A stretch of DNA of 48,621 nucleotides, taken from the NCBI RefSeq assembly GCF_013823285.1, contig NZ_PNLV01000008.1, positions 1-48,621 on the forward strand, read 5' to 3'. The translations under genes were made by a program, and so were the position numbers. Position 1 is the first letter of the stretch. Each line of letters opens with the position of its first letter. Positions 43,181 to 48,621 of the stretch are shown here, piece by piece. The notes beneath the pieces are model-generated. The model was not told the origin of the DNA and ran no database searches. It worked only from the letters and a program-made list of their open reading frames with translations. This DNA is from Brevundimonas sp. Its GTDB lineage: Bacteria; Pseudomonadota; Alphaproteobacteria; Caulobacterales; Caulobacteraceae.

Positions 43181-44514
43181 GGATGCGGGCCGTGATCTCC
43201 ATAGCGGCGGCGGTCGCCCTGACCGCGTGCGGGCCGCGAGAGGACGTGACCGAAATCCAGGTCCAGCGCGTCTTCGGCGAATGCGGCGCCGAGATCGGGG
43301 ACCGGACCGACGCCGAAAATCTGGACAGTGAATGCGGCGTCATGACCGCCCTGATCAACGCCTTCGAGGCGCAGAACCCGGACGTGCGGGTGCGGGTGAA
43401 CATCGCGCCCTGGCCGGGCTACGACCAGCTGTCCGCGCGGCTGGCGTCGGGGGATCCGCCGGACTTGGTGACCATGCATGTATCGTCCATTCCGGACTAT
43501 CAGTCCCGCGGCCTGCTGGCCCCCCTGGCGGACGGGCTGGCCCAGGCCGGCGTGGACCGGATGACGCTCACCCCCACCGCCCTGGGCGGCGTCAGCCGGG
43601 ACGGCGAGCTTTATGGCCTGCCCATCGATATCTGGGCGCCGCTCTGGCACATCAACATGAACCTGTTCCGCCAGGCGGGCCTGGTGCGCGCGGACGGATC
43701 GCCCGTCCTGCCGACCAGCGCCGACGAGTTGCTGGATCAGGCGCGCCGCTTCACCGAGGCGACGGGAAAGCCCTATCTGGTCCAGTCCATGGCCAATGAG
43801 CGGGCCGCCTATACGCGCAATCTCTACACCTTGCTGATGCAGCAGAACGCGGATTTCTTCGCCGACCGCCGACGCATCGACCTGACCACGCCCGAGGCCC
43901 GGCGCGCGGTTCAGTTGTTCAAGGACATCTACGACCGGAACCTGACCACGAGGAACCAGGACTATTCCGCGGCCACCGCCGGTTTCATCAACGGTGGCGG
44001 CGGCGTCTATCTGGTGGGCACATGGATGATCGGCGACTTCGAGCGTGAAGCCAACCGCCCGGGGGCCCCGCTTGAAGGCGGCTATGCCGTCGTTCCCTAT
44101 CCCCAGCTGTATCCGGGTCGTCCCGCCAGTTTCATCGACGGCCATGCCTGGGTCATGCCGGTGCGCGACCGCACGTCCCGGGAGCGCGAGGCCGTGTTCC
44201 GCCTGCTGCGGTTCTTCGCCGAACATCACCTGGACTGGTCTCGCACGGGGCACCTGCCGACCAGCCAGGCGGTGATCGAGAGTCCCGAGTATCTGGCGCT
44301 GCCGCACCGCGCGTCCATCGCGTCGCTGGCGGAAATCGGCGAGCCGTTGCCCAGCGACGTGGAGCGACAGTTCGCCATCCAGGACATCATCGGCGACGAG
44401 ATGGCCTCGGCCATCACGGGCCGGAAATCCATCGACCGGGCGCTGGCGGACGCCGAGCACCGGGTCAACGACCTTCTCTTCCACATCCCCGAGACCTCGA
44501 ACTCAAGACCGTGA
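43177..44514 (+). CDS. Sugar ABC transporter solute-binding lipoprotein
   Basis: 445 residues, start overlapping the MalG-type stop. A lipoprotein signal ends in VALTAC, Cys at about residue 18. The body is a cluster-B (MalE/UgpB-like) binding protein: FEAQNPDVRVRV, DLVTMH, YGLPIDIWAPLWHINMNLF, GGGGVYLVGTWM, and FIDGHAWVMP are typical of the fold. It would capture arabino-oligosaccharides or arabinosides in the periplasm and deliver them to the permeases. An unusual N-terminal insertion (FGECGAEIGDRTDAENLDSE) with two Cys (C36 region and SECG) may form a disulfide. Confidence 0.92.
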   Translation: MRMRAVISIAAAVALTACGPREDVTEIQVQRVFGECGAEIGDRTDAENLDSECGVMTALINAFEAQNPDVRVRVNIAPWPGYDQLSARLASGDPPDLVTMHVSSIPDYQSRGLLAPLADGLAQAGVDRMTLTPTALGGVSRDGELYGLPIDIWAPLWHINMNLFRQAGLVRADGSPVLPTSADELLDQARRFTEATGKPYLVQSMANERAAYTRNLYTLLMQQNADFFADRRRIDLTTPEARRAVQLFKDIYDRNLTTRNQDYSAATAGFINGGGGVYLVGTWMIGDFEREANRPGAPLEGGYAVVPYPQLYPGRPASFIDGHAWVMPVRDRTSREREAVFRLLRFFAEHHLDWSRTGHLPTSQAVIESPEYLALPHRASIASLAEIGEPLPSDVERQFAIQDIIGDEMASAITGRKSIDRALADAEHRVNDLLFHIPETSNSRP

Positions 44515-44524
44515 GCCCAAAACT

Positions 44525-46036
44525 GTGAGCAAAGCCATGCTGTCGTCCAAAATCGTCGCTGACCGCGACTTCGTCATCTCAGCGCTGGACCGGCGGGTGT
44601 TCGGCACCTTCGTCGAGCACATGGGGCGCTGTGTCTATGGCGGCATCTACGAGCCGGGCCACGAGACCGCTGACGCGGACGGCTTCCGCGGCGATGTGCT
44701 GGAGCTGACGCGCGAACTTGGCCCCACCATCGTCCGGTATCCGGGCGGAAATTTCCTGTCGGGCTATGACTGGCAGGACGGCGTCGGGCCCAAGGATCAG
44801 CGGCCGGTGAAGCTGGACCTGGCCTGGGGGTCGACCGAGACCAATCAGTTCGGGACCAACGAGTTCATCACCTGGTGCCGCCGGGCGGACATCGAGCCCA
44901 TGTTCGCGGTCAATCTGGGCACCCGCGGCCCGGACGAGGCGCGCCACTTTCTGGAGTACTGCAACCACCCCGGCGGCACCCTCTATTCGGACCTGCGCAA
45001 GGCCCACGGCTTCGAGGAGCCGCACAACATCCGGTTCTGGTGCCTGGGCAACGAGATGGACGGCCCCTGGCAGATCTGCGCCAGGACGGCCCGGGAATAC
45101 GGCCGCATCGCTCAGGAGACCGCCAAGGTCATGCGCTGGGTCGATCCCGACCTGGAGCTGGCGGCCTGCGGCTCGTCCGCCCGGACCATGGATACCTACG
45201 CCGCCTGGGAATACGAAGTGCTGGACCAGTGCTTCGACCAGGTCGACTACATCTCGCTGCACCAGTATTTCCGCAACGACGAGAACGACATCGCCCGCTA
45301 CTTCACGGTGATCGAGGACCTGAACGCCTTCATCACCGAGGTGACGGCGATCGCCGACGCCGTGGCGGCCAGGCGCCGCTCCTCCAAGCGGATCATGCTG
45401 TCGCTGGACGAATGGAACGTCTGGTACAAGGCCCACGGCGGCGAACACCTGCGCAAGCCGGGCTGGCCCGAGGCCCCCCCCCTGCTGGAAGAGATATACA
45501 ATTTCGAAGACGCCCTGATCGTGGGCGGCGTGCTCATCACCATGATGAACAACGCCGACCGGGTGAAGTCCGCGTGCCTGGCCCAGCTGGTCAACGTCAT
45601 CGGCCCGATCATGACCGAAACTGGCGGCCCGGCGTGGCGCCAGACCATCTTCCACCCCTTCGCCCAGGCGTCACGGCACGCCCATGGCGAGGTTCTGCGC
45701 CTGAAGGTCGACAGTGAAACCTTCAGCGGCGGTGACCATGAAGCGGTCCCGTATCTCCTGGCCACAGTGGTGCGGAACCGCGACACCGGCGCCTGCTCGG
45801 TGTTCGCCCTGAACCGGAGCACCGACCAGGACATGGCCCTGGACGTCGAACTGCGCGGCTGCGGCGTCACCGCGCTGACAGGGGCCGAGCAATTGCACCA
45901 CGCAGATCTGAAGGCGATCAACACCCGGGACGACGAGGCCGTTTCCCCTTCGGACAACGGCACAGCGGTGCTTAACGGCGAGAGGCTGACAGCGACATTG
46001 AAGGCCCAGTCGTGGAACGTCTTCACCCTGGCGTGA
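44525..46036 (+). CDS. GH51 alpha-L-arabinofuranosidase, cytoplasmic
   Basis: 503 residues; GTG at 44525, or ATG at 44537. There is no signal peptide. The (beta/alpha)8 catalytic domain has the acid/base Glu in CLGNEMDG (E177) and the nucleophile Glu in LDEWNVWY (E296). Other GH51 signatures are RYPGGNFLSGYDW near the N-terminus and SLHQYF. A C-terminal beta-sandwich follows from about residue 380. It removes terminal alpha-L-arabinofuranosyl units from imported arabino-oligosaccharides, releasing L-arabinose. It follows the binding-protein gene by ten bases, so it belongs to the importer operon. Confidence 0.95.
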   Translation: MSKAMLSSKIVADRDFVISALDRRVFGTFVEHMGRCVYGGIYEPGHETADADGFRGDVLELTRELGPTIVRYPGGNFLSGYDWQDGVGPKDQRPVKLDLAWGSTETNQFGTNEFITWCRRADIEPMFAVNLGTRGPDEARHFLEYCNHPGGTLYSDLRKAHGFEEPHNIRFWCLGNEMDGPWQICARTAREYGRIAQETAKVMRWVDPDLELAACGSSARTMDTYAAWEYEVLDQCFDQVDYISLHQYFRNDENDIARYFTVIEDLNAFITEVTAIADAVAARRRSSKRIMLSLDEWNVWYKAHGGEHLRKPGWPEAPPLLEEIYNFEDALIVGGVLITMMNNADRVKSACLAQLVNVIGPIMTETGGPAWRQTIFHPFAQASRHAHGEVLRLKVDSETFSGGDHEAVPYLLATVVRNRDTGACSVFALNRSTDQDMALDVELRGCGVTALTGAEQLHHADLKAINTRDDEAVSPSDNGTAVLNGERLTATLKAQSWNVFTLA

Positions 46037-46109
46037 ACCCTTCGGGACGGCCGGCCTTGTCCGGCGGCCCGGCGTGTTCTCTAAGGAGGCGACAGGAATC
46101 GAAACACCC

Positions 46110-46871
46110 ATGACCACGCCTGCGTCGCCTCGCGACAAGAAAACCGGCCTGCGCCTGCACAGCTCGATCGCCCGTGATCTTGGTCTGGCGATCGTCGCCG
46201 GCCATTACAAGCCTGGAGATATCCTGGGCGGGGAAATAGAAGCCAGCGCCTTGCTGCAGGTGTCACGAACCCCTTACCGCGAGGCGGTTCGCATTCTGGC
46301 GGCCAAGGGTCTGGTGGAAAGTCGACCCAAGGTGGGCACACGGGTCAGTGCGCAAGACCAGTGGCATCTGCTCGACCCCGACGTGCTGGCGTGGATTTTC
46401 TCCGGCGATCCCGCCCCCACGGTGCTGCAGAGCCTGTTTGAGCTTCGTTCGGTGGTGGAGCCGGCGGCAGCTGAAATGGCGGCGAAACGCCGCTCGGACC
46501 GCCACCTCAGGGACATGCGCGAGGCCCTGGATGGCATGGTCGCACACACCCTCAACACCGAGGCGGGGCGTAAGGCCGACGGCGCCTTTCACGGGGCCTT
46601 GCTGGCGGCCAGCGGCAATCCCTTCATGATCTCCCTGACAAACAGCGTCACCGCCGCCGTCAGCGCCCTGACCGAGTTCAAGCAACGCGCCACGCCGTTG
46701 TTGCGCGACCCTGTGCCGGACCATGAACTGGTCTATGAGGCGGTGGCCGCCGGCAATCCGAAGCAGGCGCATAAGGCCATGGCCGAGCTCATTCGTCTGG
46801 CCATCATGGACACCCCCATTCAGATGACCGAGCGAGCCCGCCGCGGGCGCGCCACTTCCCAAACCAGCTGA
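46110..46871 (+). CDS. GntR-family regulator, FadR/FCD subgroup
   Basis: 253 residues from the ATG at 46110. AAGGAGG lies about 20 bases upstream, somewhat far; a GTG at 46074 would add 12 residues but lacks a ribosome site. The N-terminal winged helix (LGLAIVAGHYKPGDIL, SRTPYREAVRILAAKGLVESR) is followed by an all-helical FCD effector domain (about 105-235) with LFELRSVVEPAAAEMAA and DHELVYEAVAAGN, the Asp/His residues of a metal and ligand site. Such regulators are usually repressors relieved by a sugar acid or its derivative. The identical elements at 40271 and 46971 are its probable operators. Confidence 0.92.
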   Translation: MTTPASPRDKKTGLRLHSSIARDLGLAIVAGHYKPGDILGGEIEASALLQVSRTPYREAVRILAAKGLVESRPKVGTRVSAQDQWHLLDPDVLAWIFSGDPAPTVLQSLFELRSVVEPAAAEMAAKRRSDRHLRDMREALDGMVAHTLNTEAGRKADGAFHGALLAASGNPFMISLTNSVTAAVSALTEFKQRATPLLRDPVPDHELVYEAVAAGNPKQAHKAMAELIRLAIMDTPIQMTERARRGRATSQTS

Positions 46872-46970
46872 TCGCTGACCAGTCCCCAACCATTGATCTG
46901 GTCCGAGCTCGCGCCTGGAGAGGACTTGGGGGCGGCGGAAGTTGAGAAAGCCAACAACGCGACCTTGTTT

Positions 46971-46982
46971 ATTTGTATGAGT
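46971..46982 (+). promoter_or_regulatory. Candidate GntR operator upstream of the aldehyde dehydrogenase
   Basis: ATTTGTATGAGT lies in a T-rich stretch (TTGTTTATTTGTATGAGTT) 51 bases before the start codon, close to the 55 bases seen at the transporter operon. It is followed by TATGCTTAG, which could be a minus-10 element, so the operator may overlap the promoter. The dehydrogenase thus seems to have its own promoter inside the locus (162-base gap after the regulator gene). Confidence 0.6.
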
Positions 46983-47033
46983 TATGCTTAGCACGAGGCG
47001 CCCTTTCCTCACCTTGCAAGGCGGTGCGACTGC

Positions 47034-48614
47034 ATGACACTGACAGGCGACTTCTTCATCGGCTCACGACGGATCGCACGTCCCGCCGGATTCAGGGCGT
47101 TCAATCCCGCCGCGGACACGCTGCTGGAGCCTGAATTCTCCGCGGCGGGGCCGGATGATGTGGACGCCGCCTGCGCTCTGGCGATGGAGGCCTTCCTGGT
47201 CTATCGGGAAACCAGTCCCGACCAACGCGCACGGTTTCTTGAGACCATCGCCGACAACATCGAGGCTCTCGGCGACGCCCTGATCGAGCGCACGAGCCTG
47301 GAGACTGGCCTTCCCGCCGCCCGCCTACAGGGCGAGCGGGGCCGCACATGCGGCCAGCTGCGGCTGTTCGCCCAGGTGATCCGGGCGGGCGACTGGACCG
47401 GCGCCCGCCTGGACACGGCCCTGCCCGAGCGGCAGCCCCTGCCCCGTCCCGATTTGCGCCAGCGCAAGATCGCCCTGGGGCCCGTCGCCGTCTTCGGGGC
47501 CAGCAACTTCCCCCTGGCCTTTTCGGTGGCTGGCGGAGACACCGCCTCGGCGCTGGCCGCCGGCTGCCCCGTCGTGGTCAAGGCCCATCCGGCCCACCCG
47601 GGCGCTTCCGAAATGGCGGCCTCCGCCATCGCCGACGCGGTCAGGACGTGCGGCCTCCCGGACGGGGTGTTCTCCCTGCTCGCCGGCGACTCCCATGAGC
47701 TGGGCGGCGCCCTGGTGGCCGATCCCCGCATCAAGGCGGTCGGCTTCACCGGATCACGTGCGGGCGGCATGGCCCTGATGCACATCGCAGCCCAGCGGCC
47801 AGAACCGATCCCGGTTTTCGCCGAAATGAGCGCCATCAATCCCGTGCTGCTTCTGCCGGCAGCACTGGATGACCGGGCGGACGCTCTGGGCCAGGCCTTC
47901 GCCGGCTCCCTCTGCATGGGCGCTGGCCAGTTCTGCACCAACCCGGGCCTGGTCCTGGCCATGGAATCCCCGTCGCTGGACCGCTTCATCGCAGCGGCGG
48001 CCGAGGCCCTGCGCGCCACGCCGGCTGGCGTCATGCTGACCCCCGGCATTCACGCCAGCTATGTCCGGGGCGTCGAAACCCTGGCCGGCGTCGAGGGTGT
48101 CGAACAGGCAGTCCCGGGCGGGACGGCGGATGCGCCCAACCGGGGCCGCAGCGCCCTGTTCGTCGTCACCGCCGAGGCATTCATGGCCGAGCCCAGGCTC
48201 GGCGAGGAAGTCTTCGGCCCGGCCTCGGTGGTGGTGCGCTGCCGCGATGAGGCCGAACTGCTCCGACTGATCGATGACCTGGAAGGCCAGCTCACCGCCA
48301 CCCTGCATCTGGAGCCTGCCGATCACGATCTGGCGCGGCGTCTCCTGCCTCACCTCGAAACCAAGGCCGGGCGCATCCTCGCCAATGGCTGGCCCACCGG
48401 CGTGGAGGTGAGCCATGCGATGGTTCACGGAGGCCCGTTCCCCGCCACCTCGGATCCGCGCTTCACCTCCGTCGGGACCCTGGCCATCGACCGTTTCCTG
48501 CGGCCTGTCTGCTACCAGGCGCTGCCCGCTGATCTGCTGCCGGCCGCCCTGGCCGATCACAACCCCCTCAAGATCAACAGACTGGTCGACGGCGTTCTGC
48601 GCCCAGCCGGATAA
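47034..48614 (+). CDS. NADP-dependent 2-oxoglutarate-semialdehyde dehydrogenase (aldehyde dehydrogenase family)
   Basis: 526 residues. Catalytic Cys in [10 protein letters not shown] (C301) and the general-base Glu in FAEMSAINP (E264); cofactor motifs [10 protein letters not shown] and FTGSRAGG. The GQFCTNPG and FAEMSxINP strings and the length match the ketoglutarate-semialdehyde dehydrogenase group rather than general aldehyde dehydrogenases. It oxidises 2-oxoglutarate semialdehyde to 2-oxoglutarate, the last step of the oxidative, non-phosphorylative L-arabinose pathway and also of glucarate and hydroxyproline routes. The neighbouring arabinofuranosidase favours arabinose. It is the last complete gene in the window. 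Confidence 0.92.
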   Translation: MTLTGDFFIGSRRIARPAGFRAFNPAADTLLEPEFSAAGPDDVDAACALAMEAFLVYRETSPDQRARFLETIADNIEALGDALIERTSLETGLPAARLQGERGRTCGQLRLFAQVIRAGDWTGARLDTALPERQPLPRPDLRQRKIALGPVAVFGASNFPLAFSVAGGDTASALAAGCPVVVKAHPAHPGASEMAASAIADAVRTCGLPDGVFSLLAGDSHELGGALVADPRIKAVGFTGSRAGGMALMHIAAQRPEPIPVFAEMSAINPVLLLPAALDDRADALGQAFAGSLCMGAGQFCTNPGLVLAMESPSLDRFIAAAAEALRATPAGVMLTPGIHASYVRGVETLAGVEGVEQAVPGGTADAPNRGRSALFVVTAEAFMAEPRLGEEVFGPASVVVRCRDEAELLRLIDDLEGQLTATLHLEPADHDLARRLLPHLETKAGRILANGWPTGVEVSHAMVHGGPFPATSDPRFTSVGTLAIDRFLRPVCYQALPADLLPAALADHNPLKINRLVDGVLRPAG

Positions 48615-48619
48615 AGGAG
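48613..48619 (+). promoter_or_regulatory. Ribosome site for the next gene
   Basis: AAAGGAG overlaps the dehydrogenase stop codon, so another gene probably starts just beyond the window edge and is co-transcribed. Other enzymes of the arabinose pathway would be expected there. Confidence 0.5.
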
Positions 48620-48621
48620 CC

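Overview
The window is GC-rich, densely packed bacterial DNA from a Gram-negative organism: it encodes a TonB-dependent receptor, an autotransporter and several lipoproteins. The mix of a Caulobacterales-style TonB receptor (EIVITGSRI plug start), Tat-exported enzymes, a PAS/LuxR regulator and a DUF736/ArdC/MobC/relaxase module suggests an alphaproteobacterium, probably Caulobacterales (Brevundimonas- or Phenylobacterium-like). This placement is inferred from gene content, not from a marker gene. No rRNA, tRNA or CRISPR array was recognised.

Layout. (1) 1-6512: a giant secreted RHS/YD-repeat protein that runs off the left edge, facing a two-gene operon for a small membrane protein and a secreted YD-repeat/Ig-like protein. 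(2) 7067-25019: a large peptide and amino-acid locus. A plus-strand operon encodes an M61-like metallopeptidase, a Tat-exported class V PLP enzyme, an ornithine cyclodeaminase-family enzyme, an APC permease and an S10 serine carboxypeptidase. It converges on a minus-strand operon for a class I/II aminotransferase, an amidohydrolase and a second ornithine cyclodeaminase-family enzyme. A divergent Lrp/AsnC regulator follows. Then comes a minus-strand operon of a TonB-dependent receptor, a second S10 peptidase and a second M61-like peptidase. (3) 25380-27118: an AraC regulator divergent from a short-chain dehydrogenase. (4) 27187-32160: a 1657-residue Ig-rich autotransporter. (5) 32353-33703: a tiny lipoprotein and a LuxR-type regulator. 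(6) 34158-37244: a mobilisation module (relaxase, MobC, ArdC-type antirestriction protein, DUF736) with an oriT-like nick site but no integrase in view. (7) 37729-39581: a hypothetical protein and a serpin lipoprotein. (8) 40338-48614: an arabinoside-utilisation locus with an ABC importer, a GH51 arabinofuranosidase, a GntR regulator and a ketoglutarate-semialdehyde dehydrogenase.

How the genes may work together. Region 2 reads as a complete scavenging route: uptake of a peptide across the outer membrane, two different periplasmic peptidases present in duplicate, inner-membrane import, and PLP- and NAD(P)-dependent conversion of the released residue, under an Lrp-type regulator. A short TGCATGA-like element lies upstream of three of its transcription units. 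Region 8 reads as import of arabinosides, cytoplasmic release of L-arabinose, and the last step of its oxidative (non-phosphorylative) catabolism. An identical 12-base element sits about 50 bases before both the transporter operon and the dehydrogenase and is a good candidate operator for the GntR protein.

The best candidate for an undescribed system is region 2, because of its duplicated peptidase pair and its exported PLP enzyme. Functions there are inferred from families and context, and the substrate is unknown.
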